Below, piece by piece: positions 9,259 to 18,147 of a stretch of DNA of 41,683 bases (position 1 is the stretch's first letter; the number at the start of each line of letters is the position of its first letter). A program made the translations under genes and the position numbers. The stretch lies in assembly GCA_001724265.1 (NCBI GenBank), contig MEDY01000272.1, forward strand, positions 1 to 41,683. The letters are read 5' to 3'. This DNA is from Rhizaria sp. SCN 62-66. Lineage: Eukaryota; Rhizaria, unplaced. The notes under the pieces are model-generated. The model made no database searches, was not told the DNA's origin, and was given only the letters and a program-made list of their open reading frames with translations.

Positions 9259-12099
9259 TCACTTTTTCGGCTTCATAAACAAGTGCAAGCCCGACGAAGT
9301 CCGCTTGACCTGCTTGCTCGCATTCGCAGTCGCCGCTACAGCCGTCGCAGACGACGTCGTCATCGTCACACCGACAACCTCCAGATCACTCCCGTCCCCA
9401 TCATCGTTGTTGTCACAGCACTTCGCAGCTATCGCGGAAACAGGATCCTCCGTCGTCACATCTCCAACGGCATGCGTCTCGGTACTCATCGAAACGCTTG
9501 ATAATGATACCAAACTGCTTGTACGACAGACCATAGTGCTTGCTGCAGTCGCCGCTGCTGCAGAGCTCACAGTCGCTGTGGTTGTTGTGTTGCTGTTTAC
9601 TGCGAAAAAGGCGCCAATGCCGCCAGAGGTCCTCCTGTCAGCCGTCGGCACAGCACTACTATTACTATTAATATTGCTATTGCTATTGTTATTGCTATTG
9701 CTATTGTTATTGCTATTGCTATTGCTATCACTATTGCTATTACTGTTGTTGTTGCTGTTGTTGTTATTGTTGTTGTTGCTCTTTGGCGCGAAGAAGCTTC
9801 CGAGCAAGGCCTGCATCGAGCCGAGCCTCGCGACAGCCCTGCGCGCGCACAGCGGCGGCGCCTCGGCCGTGCCCGTCGCAACTGTACTATGGAGAGGCGG
9901 GGAAGCAAGGAAGCTTACGAGGACGGGGCAGTGATCAGAACCCATGACTCTGGGAAGAGCGCACGCGCGGCGCAGTAAACAGTGCGTTGCAGCGCCACGC
10001 TGCACCGCGTGAGCGCCAGACCCAGAGCCGGAGTCAGAAGCAGCTACAGCAGCAGCAGTCGGGTCTGCGACCGCAGTTGTGCGCTCAGTTGCGAACGTGA
10101 GCGAGTGAGACAGCAGCGTGTAGTCGATGCGGCAGCCAAGATTCGGCCCACGCAGGCCCTTAAGCGTGTTCCAGCACGTGTACGCGGCGCGCGCGTGCGG
10201 ATGCAACACACGGAACGCATCCCAGAGGAACGGACCCTCAGCACCGGCGCCAGCGCCAGAGGCAGCGTCAGAGGCAGCGCCAGCAACAGAGGCCGATACC
10301 ACTGCACTGGTGGTTTGGCTCAACGCAGTGGCCTGGCTCTGGCTTTGACTGGCGAGCACATTGGAAGCGTCAGCGTCTGTAGCAGTATCAGTGGGGCTTT
10401 GTTGCGGCGGTGCAATGTCGCTACCAGGACCAGGCGTTGGTGAAGCGCAGCAGCAGTCTGCTGACAAAGAAGCAGCATCTCCAGAGGCGGTAAGCAACTC
10501 AGAGTTAACAGATGCGTCGTCTACGCCAGTCTTAGTTTCAGCTTCACTCACAGCAATATCGTAATTGTCACTCTCGTGCAGGCTAACACTGTTGCGCATA
10601 TTGCTGTTGTTCCGATTGATGTTGTTGGTATTGTTCTCTTTGCGCAGCCACACTGCAGCCAGACCAGATGACTGGACTTCGGCGTCCAGCACAGCGCGCG
10701 CAAACTGCGGCGCCACGGCCACCGACTGCACACACTGCCCAGTCCGCGGACAACGCATCTGCGCTCCACTGCCGCCGCCGCGATTGCCCGTAGTGCTCGC
10801 GGGTGTGTTGTCCGCGTTTGTGGTTGGAAGGACAGCGCAACGGCAGAGATTGACGGTGGTGACCGTGGGCCCACGGGGCTTGGCCACCCGCACCCGCACA
10901 GCCACTGCTTCGGCCTCCGACCCTGCCTCTGCGGCCTGCGCAGCGCGCTCCTCGTCCTTCTGGCCCCCGCCCCCGCCATAGTAAACCACGGGGAGTCCTG
11001 CTCCAGAGAGGCGGCTCTCAGCGGCGCGCGTGTGCACATGCCGCGCTAACATAAGCCGCTCTCCGGGCAAAAACGACGATCCCTCGGCGAAATGCCGTGG
11101 TGAGTAGACGTCGAGACTGCGGAGCGCGATGTTGACGTCGCCGACGACGGCCACAGCGCGGGGGCGGGAGGACATAGCGCGCAGGGAAGTTAAGTCGCGT
11201 GCGCTGTGGACGCCACGAGCGAAGGGCGGCACAAGCTGTTGTGATAACACACTTGTGGTAGCCATTGCTGATGACGTGGATGCGCCCGCGTTGGCGACAT
11301 CGGCATTCATGCTGTCCTTGTTGCCTTTATCGCTGTTGCTGATGTCGGCTTTGATATCTGGGAGGAACTCTTGCTGGAATGTGCCACGCTCTAGGGCGCG
11401 CACACGGGCAAAAAGTGCCTCAAAGAAGCGGAACTTAAACTCAAGCCGCTCCGCGCTCTGCTGTCCGTTAGGGAAATAAACATTGAGACACAGAAACGCG
11501 TCGTGGTCCGTCAGCAGCGCGCGGCCCTCGCGGTCAAACTCTTCGAGGCCGAAGAAATCGCGCACTGCATGCAGAGTGGTGCCGCGGGGCGCGAAAGTGG
11601 CGACTCCTGAGTAGCCTTTGCGCGCGCGGGAATGCGACCAAAACGAGTCCCAGGACGCCGCGTTGCCGCCACCAACTGCGGGAATTGTGGGCAGCGCGAG
11701 GGCCGGGGTGAGGTCGGCGTCGGAGGAGAGCTTAGTCTCTTGGTAACAGACGATGGTCGAGGCGGCAGCACGAATGGTACCCGCAGCAGCATCCGCGGCC
11801 GCCACCGCGTCGCTGACGCCGCCAGCAACGCTCTTCCCGAGATAAACGTTATCGCCGTTCCTGTTCTTGCCGGGACTGCCGCTGTTGATGTTGCTGTTGT
11901 CGTTGATGTTACTGCTGCTTAGGTGAGGCACGAGAGGAGCGAGAGCGTGTGGGTGGCCGGCAGTGATGAGACTGCGGACGCCGTTGACGTTCCAGGAGAT
12001 GATCGAATAGAGCTGCCGCGGGGCCACAGCACCAACAGCGCCCGTAACCGCAGTCGCCATAGCCAGAGGAGCGGCTGCACAACCTGGGTTGTCTGCCAT
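9259..12099 (-). CDS. APN2: AP endonuclease 2-like DNA repair nuclease (EEP fold) with PIP-box
   Basis: 946 aa, TGA stop. Motifs of the exonuclease III/APE family occur in order: SWNVNGVRSL (Asn37), YQETKLSSD (catalytic Glu), YSGVATF, LNVYFPNG, VVGDVNIA (Asp/Asn pair), NLGCRIDYTLLS and the GSDHCPV end motif (Asp-His), so the active site looks intact. These enzymes incise abasic sites and trim 3'-blocked ends. The motif QALLGSFF (763-770, DNA 9790-9813) fits the PCNA-interaction box QxxLxxFF, which points to the APE2/Apn2 branch. An Asn/Ser run follows, then GGIGAFF and a final GLHLFMKPKK that look like weaker copies. The GRF zinc finger usual at the APE2 C-terminus is not seen. Low-complexity inserts separate the core motifs. 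I start at the ATG at 12099 because it opens just before the fold. An in-frame ATG at 12231 would add 44 residues of unconvincing sequence. Confidence 0.88.
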   Translation of the reverse strand: MADNPGCAAAPLAMATAVTGAVGAVAPRQLYSIISWNVNGVRSLITAGHPHALAPLVPHLSSSNINDNSNINSGSPGKNRNGDNVYLGKSVAGGVSDAVAAADAAAGTIRAAASTIVCYQETKLSSDADLTPALALPTIPAVGGGNAASWDSFWSHSRARKGYSGVATFAPRGTTLHAVRDFFGLEEFDREGRALLTDHDAFLCLNVYFPNGQQSAERLEFKFRFFEALFARVRALERGTFQQEFLPDIKADISNSDKGNKDSMNADVANAGASTSSAMATTSVLSQQLVPPFARGVHSARDLTSLRAMSSRPRAVAVVGDVNIALRSLDVYSPRHFAEGSSFLPGERLMLARHVHTRAAESRLSGAGLPVVYYGGGGGQKDEERAAQAAEAGSEAEAVAVRVRVAKPRGPTVTTVNLCRCAVLPTTNADNTPASTTGNRGGGSGAQMRCPRTGQCVQSVAVAPQFARAVLDAEVQSSGLAAVWLRKENNTNNINRNNSNMRNSVSLHESDNYDIAVSEAETKTGVDDASVNSELLTASGDAASLSADCCCASPTPGPGSDIAPPQQSPTDTATDADASNVLASQSQSQATALSQTTSAVVSASVAGAASDAASGAGAGAEGPFLWDAFRVLHPHARAAYTCWNTLKGLRGPNLGCRIDYTLLSHSLTFATERTTAVADPTAAAVAASDSGSGSGAHAVQRGAATHCLLRRACALPRVMGSDHCPVLVSFLASPPLHSTVATGTAEAPPLCARRAVARLGSMQALLGSFFAPKSNNNNNNNSNNNSNSNSDSNSNSNNNSNSNNNSNSNINSNSSAVPTADRRTSGGIGAFFAVNSNTTTTATVSSAAAATAASTMVCRTSSLVSLSSVSMSTETHAVGDVTTEDPVSAIAAKCCDNNDDGDGSDLEVVGVTMTTSSATAVAATANASKQVKRTSSGLHLFMKPKK
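9658..9780 (-). repeat. Asn/Ser-coding trinucleotide tract in APE2
   Basis: Imperfect AAC/AAT/AGC runs encode about 40 residues of almost pure Asn and Ser between the PIP-box and the second FF motif. Expected to be disordered. Confidence 0.7.
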
Positions 12100-12557
12100 G
12101 ATGCGCAGCTGTGAGCGCGGGAATCTAGTCCTGCTATCACTTCGTGGTGTGGGAGAGAAAGGCTGGGGATATAGCGGAAGACAGGATCCAGTGAGAAAAT
12201 ATCGATTAAAACATACAATAGATTCGCCCATAAATCACGCAATTAGTAAGAACTTGCAATAATAACGACACTCCTCTGGGCTCCCAGTACTATACAAGAG
12301 GGCGCGCAAACGTGCAACGCGAGCCCTCGACAACTCGCGCGAGAGGAGGCCCTCCCTCGAGGCGAGATTTCAAACTCAAATACCGCCGTAGCTTGAGCGT
12401 CAGTTTGAACTTGAGTCTTTTGTAAAGCATTTAGTGTTGACCAACTTGTATAATTTATTCTTGCATTTCTCTCACTTGCGCTGTATATCACTCCGCATCG
12501 CTTCCCCTCCATGTTGACGTCGCCCTGATATTGCCCCCTCTCTGCAGAGTTCCGCCC
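12100..12557. promoter_or_regulatory. Shared upstream region of APE2 (-) and two-TM gene A (+)
   Basis: 458 bases between divergent start codons. It is AT-rich in the centre (12440-12470) and pyrimidine-rich on the + strand just before the 12558 start, with CTCTCTGCAG at 12538-12547 that could be a 5' UTR splice acceptor. Position alone suggests a bidirectional promoter. No defined binding site is claimed. Confidence 0.45.
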
Positions 12558-13991
12558 ATGTCCGAAATGGCGCCTCTGAAGGACGCGCCAGCGACGGCGG
12601 CTCCGATGAGCGAGGAGGAGCGCCGCAAGGCGCAGGAGGCGGAGCACGAGAAGAATATGGCCGCATACAAGTCTGACACGCAGACATCGCGCCTCAAGCT
12701 GCTTTGCCACCCGTGTCTGAACCTCTACATGTGCACTATGTTCGGCCACAAGTTCCACGTCACCGAGGTGTTCTGCCTTGGCGCGTTCATCCTCTGCGTG
12801 CTAGGCGGCGTGTTTGTGCTCACCAAGAGCCCATTCCCGACGTATATCTTCTCCATTGGTCTCGCCATCTACTCCCTGCTGTCGATCATCTTTGTCTGGG
12901 ACTACGTCTCCGTCTCCTCGCTCGCGGCCATCGCCACGCGGCTCGAAGGCATCGCCAAGCGCGGCCAGCTTGAGGCCGCCAAGTACAACCTCATCAACGA
13001 CTCGCTTGAGGAGCAAACCAGCACGTATAAGTCCCAGCTGGGTCTCCTCGGTGAGGGCACAACCGGCATTGACGTCGAGATCGGCAATCTCGACGCGCTC
13101 ATCCCCAAGCTGGAGGAGATGCAAGAGGTCCACGAGTCGCTCAACAAGCGCCAGATCGAGCTCGGTGACCGCGAGGAAGCCTTCGCGCGCGAATCCAAGC
13201 TTGCTGTCGAGGACAAGGCCAAGGAACTCGTCAAATCCGCGCTCAAGGTGCTTTTCGAGGCCTTTCCCAAGCTTCCTTTCCGCCAGGGTGTTGCGCGCGC
13301 CACTCCCGACGCCGTCGAGGCCATCCGCGGCTTTCTCCGCGTTAACGACGTGCCTTTCACGCCCGCTCTTACCCCGCTCCTGTCCGGTAAGTTCGTCAAC
13401 TCTCAGGACCTCGTTGAATACGTTGACCGTGAGCTCTCGACACGGTTCTTCCGCCTCAAGTTTGCCGCGGAAACCACACGCCAGAAGGAACACGAGGTGT
13501 ACGAGCAGCGGCAGGAGCTGTCCCGTCTGCGGTCCAAGTCCGAGCGCATCGAGCGCGGGATTTTGGACCCCGAGGACCTCAAGGAGATCCAGCGTCGCAA
13601 GGAAGAGCGGAAGCAGAAGAAGGCGCAGAAGGAGAAAGAGGAGAAAGAGCGCGCCGCGGCCATCGCGCGCGGCGAGGAGCTTGTCGCCGTGGCGCCCAGC
13701 GGCGGCGACGGCGACGACGAAGAGGAGGAGCCCAGTGTGAGCCACAAGGCCGCCGCGGTCTCCTTCGCTGCGCTGCCGACGATGACTACCTCAGCTGCCC
13801 CCGCTGAGCACAAGGATGATGAGGCGGAGAGCGGGCATCACCAGGCCGCAGCGGCGGAGCGCAGCGTGAGTCAAGGCAGCAACAAGGGCAGTCACCGCGA
13901 TGATGAGCACGCTGACGGTGGCGCAGATAACCACGGTGATGCCGACATCGATGCGGTCAAGTTCCACCATGACGCTGACGAGATGCTCTAA
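12558..13991 (+). CDS. Two-TM coiled-coil protein A (unrecognised family)
   Basis: 477 aa from the ATG at 12558 to TAA; a second ATG lies three codons in. No known family recognised. Layout: charged N-terminus, motif GHKFHVTEVF (63-72), two hydrophobic helices (about 70-90 and 95-117), a long coiled coil (about 120-225), a small module with RGFLRVNDVPFTP (257-269), a second coiled coil (300-370) rich in Lys/Glu, and an acidic, His-rich tail. The hairpin of two TM helices would leave both ends in the cytosol, so a membrane-anchored tether or scaffold is an inference. The neighbouring gene on the opposite strand, 14495-15445, has the same GHx[FW]HxTEVF motif, TM pair, coiled coil and RG[FL]L...TP module at matching spacing, so the two are diverged paralogues pointing tail to tail. 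There is no signal peptide. Confidence 0.85.
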   Translation: MSEMAPLKDAPATAAPMSEEERRKAQEAEHEKNMAAYKSDTQTSRLKLLCHPCLNLYMCTMFGHKFHVTEVFCLGAFILCVLGGVFVLTKSPFPTYIFSIGLAIYSLLSIIFVWDYVSVSSLAAIATRLEGIAKRGQLEAAKYNLINDSLEEQTSTYKSQLGLLGEGTTGIDVEIGNLDALIPKLEEMQEVHESLNKRQIELGDREEAFARESKLAVEDKAKELVKSALKVLFEAFPKLPFRQGVARATPDAVEAIRGFLRVNDVPFTPALTPLLSGKFVNSQDLVEYVDRELSTRFFRLKFAAETTRQKEHEVYEQRQELSRLRSKSERIERGILDPEDLKEIQRRKEERKQKKAQKEKEEKERAAAIARGEELVAVAPSGGDGDDEEEEPSVSHKAAAVSFAALPTMTTSAAPAEHKDDEAESGHHQAAAAERSVSQGSNKGSHRDDEHADGGADNHGDADIDAVKFHHDADEML

Positions 13992-14494
13992 AGTCTTAGC
14001 AATGTCGCTGTTGCTGTTTATGTTGTCGTCATAGCTCTCCAGCGCCAAAATGTTATATCAGTGCAGTAAATCTTCTCATATATTGTTCATACATAGCTTG
14101 TTCTTATTTTGTTCTCATTCCCCACCAAATGTATGATGGCAAGAAGATGGATGTCAATGATATCGAAGGCATATTGGTTGATAAACGAAGGTCGTTAAAA
14201 ATGTAAATTCTGTGTAGTGTATAGTATTGATTTATTATTGAGCTCAGCTCCAAATTGTTTGAACGTCACATCACTGCATTCTATTGCACTGTACACACTG
14301 GCCCTTGTCACACAAAGCGACCCTCCCAACAAGCAAGCACGCGCGCACAAACACACGCAGCAAACACGCAACAAACACGCAACGCATCATCGTCACGGAT
14401 TTGTACAGTCAGTGGCGTTGCCACATAGTTGCTGTGGTGCGTGTTTGTGTGTTGGCTTCATCTGCAAGCCCTAGCGCAAACCGAACTCGCAGAT
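13992..14494. other. Convergent spacer between the two paralogues
   Basis: 503 AT-rich bases carrying both 3' ends. TTTATT at 14231-14236 reads AATAAA on the - strand, about 260 bases past the gene B stop. A CACGCAACAAACACGCAA-type short repeat occurs near 14360-14390. No gene recognised. Confidence 0.4.
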
Positions 14495-15445
14495 TCAAGC
14501 GCCGCCAGCGGGGAGGGAGATGTTACTCTGATTGCCCTCGTGAATCTTCATGAGCTTTTCCTGGTTGAGCTCATATGTCTTCTTCGCAATCTCCTCCTTC
14601 AGCCGCGAGATCGAGTTCGTGAGCATGCGGTCGCGGCGCTTCAGGGCGCGCGTCTCTAACACAGCGTCGTTGAGCCGCCCCAAATGCTCGCCCAGCACCA
14701 TGCGCATCATCGACGAGAACTCGCCCTTGGTCATATCGTTACTCGCGAACGCGTCCGTCATGTCGGGCGTCCACTCGATGCCGTCGGCGGCGAGCAGGCC
14801 GCGCAGCTCCGAGAGCTTGTCGCCGCAGTGGAGCGTCGTGCCGTCACAAATCATGTCGAACATGGCCAGAACCTTCTCCTCGAAGTTGAGCTGGGCCTGG
14901 CGGGCCGCGAACTCGTTCTCCGCGCGCGTGAGGTCCTGCAGCTGCTTCTGGAAGCCGCGCCGCTTGGCAACGATGTCCTCCGTCTGCTTGAGCAGGTGCT
15001 CTTGCTTCTGCACGACTTTCTCCACGGACATGACTGAGCGGCCCAGCGTGACGCGCGAGTTCTCCAGCAGCTCGAGGCGTTCGGTGAACTCCTCGTTGTT
15101 GGCTTTCATGTTGCCCGTGGTGGCGCGGAGACGCTCGTTCTGCTTGGCGATGTCGTGCACAACGATTTCGAGCGTCTCGCCGGCCATGCCGATGCGCTTG
15201 GCCGTGCACATGTTCCAAGTGTAGCCCGTGCCCAGCGCGGCTGTGAGCACGAGACACAGCGCTGGCAGCGCGGGCGGGATGACCGCCGAGACAATGGCGC
15301 CTGCGGTAAGGCCAAAGCCGGTGGCGGCCATGAAGAGGAAAAACACTTCGGTCCAGTGCCAGTCGTGGCCGCAGGAAGTGAAGAGCGTCTTGTCCATGTT
15401 CTTTTTGCCGGCCTCGAGGTCGCCAGCGAGTTTAAGGAGGAACAT
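14495..15445 (-). CDS. Two-TM coiled-coil protein B, paralogue of protein A
   Basis: 316 aa, ATG at 15445, TGA at 14495-14497. Same architecture as its convergent neighbour: motif GHDWHWTEVF (26-35), a pair of hydrophobic helices (about 34-56 and 57-77), a coiled coil (about 85-200) and a module with RGLLAADGIEWTPDMT (215-230), then a final coiled coil. The distance from TEVF to RG[FL]L is 183 residues here and 188 in A. It lacks the acidic tail of A. Function unknown. Two related proteins with coiled coils side by side suggest a heteromeric membrane scaffold, which is inference only. Sequence identity outside the motifs is low, so the duplication is old despite the adjacency. Confidence 0.85.
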   Translation of the reverse strand: MFLLKLAGDLEAGKKNMDKTLFTSCGHDWHWTEVFFLFMAATGFGLTAGAIVSAVIPPALPALCLVLTAALGTGYTWNMCTAKRIGMAGETLEIVVHDIAKQNERLRATTGNMKANNEEFTERLELLENSRVTLGRSVMSVEKVVQKQEHLLKQTEDIVAKRRGFQKQLQDLTRAENEFAARQAQLNFEEKVLAMFDMICDGTTLHCGDKLSELRGLLAADGIEWTPDMTDAFASNDMTKGEFSSMMRMVLGEHLGRLNDAVLETRALKRRDRMLTNSISRLKEEIAKKTYELNQEKLMKIHEGNQSNISLPAGGA

Positions 15446-16422
15446 GTTGCTCGTTGGGGGTTAAAAAACCAAGTGCTGTAAACTAACCGGGGTTTTAAAA
15501 CTTGATACGCTGTTCGAGTCCCACTGACGGAAAGGACACGAGAGAAACAAGACGTCCAAATACTTGGCCACGTCGAGAACGAAGGGGGTGGATGGAGGGC
15601 GGCGCTCTCGTCAAATTTTGACGAACCGCGGTCGTCGACCAGCAGAGGCCGAGGAGCGAGAGTGGTGTTTCGTGATCCTGCCGAGGCACGTATTCAAAAA
15701 TCAGATTAAAATAGTTGCGGGCAAGCGTTAGAGTCAGACGTTTTTATACTGGTATAATAACGAGTTGAGAATGTGTAGTTAAATTTTGGCAGCGTGGATC
15801 TTCCATCTTAAGTGTGTTTTCTTTTCGGCTTTGTCGGCCCACTTCGCACCGCCCGTACTTTTCGCTCTCGTTCGCTCTCTTTGTTTGTGCGTCGTTTCCA
15901 TCATATTTCGCCACTCAGTCCCGCTTCGGCATCGTCGAACGCATGGTTACGCCACTCTTCTCCGACGCAGATGTCGCTTGAAGTCCCGTGCTGCAATCTT
16001 GCCGCTCTGATAGGCCGGCAAAAGCGCGCGCTGTTGTGATGTTGATTCCGAATCTTGCCTCCTCTCCTTCTCGCCTGTCAACCGCGACCAACCTGCTACC
16101 TGCCGACTGCCGACTACTTCCTCGACTCGACCTCTACTTCTACTTCTACCACGACGACTCCGACGACTCCTACCGCTGCCCTGCTGCCACCGCAACCCTC
16201 TCTCGCTCTCGCTCTGCACACGTCGTTATCCATCTCTCGCCATGCATCGAGCTCACCAAAACCACCCACAATCCTGATCCTGCTGTCTCCTCGCCTCCCA
16301 TCTCTGTCTCGCACACCCCACTCAATGCCCTTCTCGCTGACGTCTTGTTTCCGTCGCATTCGATGCCAATCGACAACTAACAACAACGACCGCAACTGTA
16401 CCGTACCGCGAACAGCAGCCCG
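15446..16422. promoter_or_regulatory. Shared upstream region of two-TM gene B (-) and RRM gene (+)
   Basis: 977 bases between divergent starts. From about 15830 to 16420 the + strand is strongly pyrimidine-rich (CTCTCGCTCTCGCTCTG and similar), the same type of tract seen before other start codons here, probably the RRM gene 5' UTR/promoter. The left half is AT-rich. Frames that stay open through the tract lack protein-like composition. No separate gene is claimed. Confidence 0.45.
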
Positions 16423-18147
16423 ATGGACTTCGAGACGCACCCCGTCGACGAGCAGCAGCAGCAGACCCTCGACTCGTCCTCCTCCCAGCAGGACGTCCCG
16501 GCCTCCGAGGACAACGCCAACATCGGCAACGCCGCCTCCGAGACCTCTGAGAACGCCGACAACGCGTCCGCCGAGTCGCCCGCCAACGCCGCGGCCGCGG
16601 CTGCCGACGCGACGACTCTGTACATCCGCAGCGTTCCCAAGACCACGACCGAGGACGACGTGCGCGCCGTGTTCAGTCAGTTCGGTGACATCTCCTCGGT
16701 CTCCATTCGCACCGGTCGCACCCGCCGCCGCCGCGGCGACGACGCCGCGGACGCCGCTAGCACCGGCGCCTCTGCCGAGTTCACGATGTGCTTTGTCGAG
16801 TTCACCGCGCCCGCCGCCGTCTCGGCCGCGCTCGCCGCCGGCCCTCTGTCGCTGCTGGGCGAGGACCTGGTCATGGAGCCCTCGATCCGCCGTCCCAAGG
16901 CCGAGAAGCCCGCCAAGGCCGCCGAGAAGCCCGCCGAGTCGTCCCGCGTCTTCCTCGGCGCTCTCAAGACCTGCACTCCCTCCGAGGTCACCGACGCTGT
17001 GGCCGGCGCCCTCGCCGGTCTGCTGACCGCCGACGGAGCCCCCGTCACCGCGACCGACGTGCTCGTCAAGCGTGGCTTCGCCTTCGTGGTCTTCCCGTCG
17101 GCCGCCGCCGCCGCGGCCGCGCTGCCCGTGCTCAGCAACCTCCGCGTCGGCAATGACACCGCCGCGGCCGAGCTCGCCAAGCCGGACGGCGCCAACGGCG
17201 GCAAGAAGGACGGTGACTCGCGCCGCGGGGACCGCGGGGACCGCGGAGACCGCGGAGACCGTGACCGCGACGGCCGCCGCGGCGGTGCCCGTGATGTCGA
17301 CTCACAGTCATGCCGTCTCTTTATCACCAACGTGTCGCCCGATGTTAAGCCCGGCGATCTCATTGCGCTCTGCCAGCCCTACGGCGCCGTCACCGAGGTC
17401 TCCCCGCACCGCGTCGACGGCGCCATCAAAAACGTCTTCGTCGAGCTCGAGACCCATGAGGCGGCCCGCCGCGCGCTCCGCGGGCTCGCCGGCGCCGCGC
17501 TCGATGGCCGCACGATCCGCGTCGAGCTCGCCAAGCCCCGTGGCCGCGCCGGCGACGTCGGTGACCGCGGCGACCGTGGGCGCGGTGACCGTGGGCGTGG
17601 CGGCGACGACCGCCGCGACGGCGGCCGCGAGCGCGGTGACCGTGATCGCAGTGACCGTGACCGCGACGGTGGCCGCCGCCGTGGTGAAGACAGCCGCGAC
17701 TACGGCCGCGGCGGCCGTGGCAGCGATGACCGCGATTACGGCCGCGACAGCCGCGATTATGGCCGTGACGCGCGCGATTACGGTCGCGACAGCCGCGACT
17801 ACGGCCGCGACTCTAGCCGCGACTATGACCGTGGGTACGACCGCCGCAGCGACGATCGCGACAGCAGCTACGGCGGCCGCGGCGGCTACGACCGCGACCG
17901 CGACAGCTACCGCGACGAGCGCGGCAGCGACCGTGGGTACGACGCGCGTGACCGCGAGTACGAGCGCCGCGACGACCGCGGCTACGACCGCGTGCGCGAC
18001 TACGAGCGCGACCGCTCTGCCTCGTCTTCCTCGTCCTCGAGCTCGGCGGTGGCTGCCTCCGGCAGCGTTGAGGACCGTGACCGCGCACGTGGGTCCTCGT
18101 ATGAGCGCGATTACGACGCGCGCGACCGCCGCCCGATCCGCGACTGA
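16423..18147 (+). CDS. RNA-binding protein with three RRMs and an Arg/Asp/Gly-Tyr tail
   Basis: 574 aa, ATG to TGA, no intron seen. After a Gln/Ser/Asn/Ala-rich start come three RNA recognition motifs: about 64-160 (RNP2 LYIRSV, RNP1-like MCFVEF, with a basic loop insert), 172-253 (VFLGAL; GFAFVVF) and 295-370 (LFITNV; KNVFVEL). Between RRM2 and RRM3 lies an RGDRGDRGD run. The last 200 residues are a repeat-rich tail of RGDRGR, then SRDYGRD-type units, then mixed Arg/Asp/Tyr/Ser. Such tails occur in hnRNP and SR-like proteins of RNPs and condensates; the Arg-Gly sites could be methylated. I cannot assign an orthologue. RRM1 and RRM2 are degenerate at some aromatic RNA-contact positions, so RRM3 may be the main binder. 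Confidence 0.9.
   Translation: MDFETHPVDEQQQQTLDSSSSQQDVPASEDNANIGNAASETSENADNASAESPANAAAAAADATTLYIRSVPKTTTEDDVRAVFSQFGDISSVSIRTGRTRRRRGDDAADAASTGASAEFTMCFVEFTAPAAVSAALAAGPLSLLGEDLVMEPSIRRPKAEKPAKAAEKPAESSRVFLGALKTCTPSEVTDAVAGALAGLLTADGAPVTATDVLVKRGFAFVVFPSAAAAAAALPVLSNLRVGNDTAAAELAKPDGANGGKKDGDSRRGDRGDRGDRGDRDRDGRRGGARDVDSQSCRLFITNVSPDVKPGDLIALCQPYGAVTEVSPHRVDGAIKNVFVELETHEAARRALRGLAGAALDGRTIRVELAKPRGRAGDVGDRGDRGRGDRGRGGDDRRDGGRERGDRDRSDRDRDGGRRRGEDSRDYGRGGRGSDDRDYGRDSRDYGRDARDYGRDSRDYGRDSSRDYDRGYDRRSDDRDSSYGGRGGYDRDRDSYRDERGSDRGYDARDREYERRDDRGYDRVRDYERDRSASSSSSSSSAVAASGSVEDRDRARGSSYERDYDARDRRPIRD
17560..18010 (+). repeat. Degenerate CGCGAC/TACGGC repeats coding (S)RDYGRD units
   Basis: The DNA repeats GACAGCCGCGATTACGGCCGC-like 21-base units (clearest at about 17730-17820) that give SRDYGRD heptads. 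The units drift to unrelated RD and RG dipeptides at both edges. Confidence 0.7.

Noticed and set aside
12801-13745. 314-codon - strand frame opposite two-TM gene A
   Set aside because: Mirror of a GC3-rich coding sequence. The + strand frame has TM helices and motifs shared with its paralogue.
16055-17026. 323-codon + strand frame overlapping the start of the RRM gene
   Set aside because: Out of frame with the RRM motifs; Ser/Pro/Arg/Thr composition reflects the pyrimidine-rich leader and GC3-rich coding sequence read in the wrong frame.
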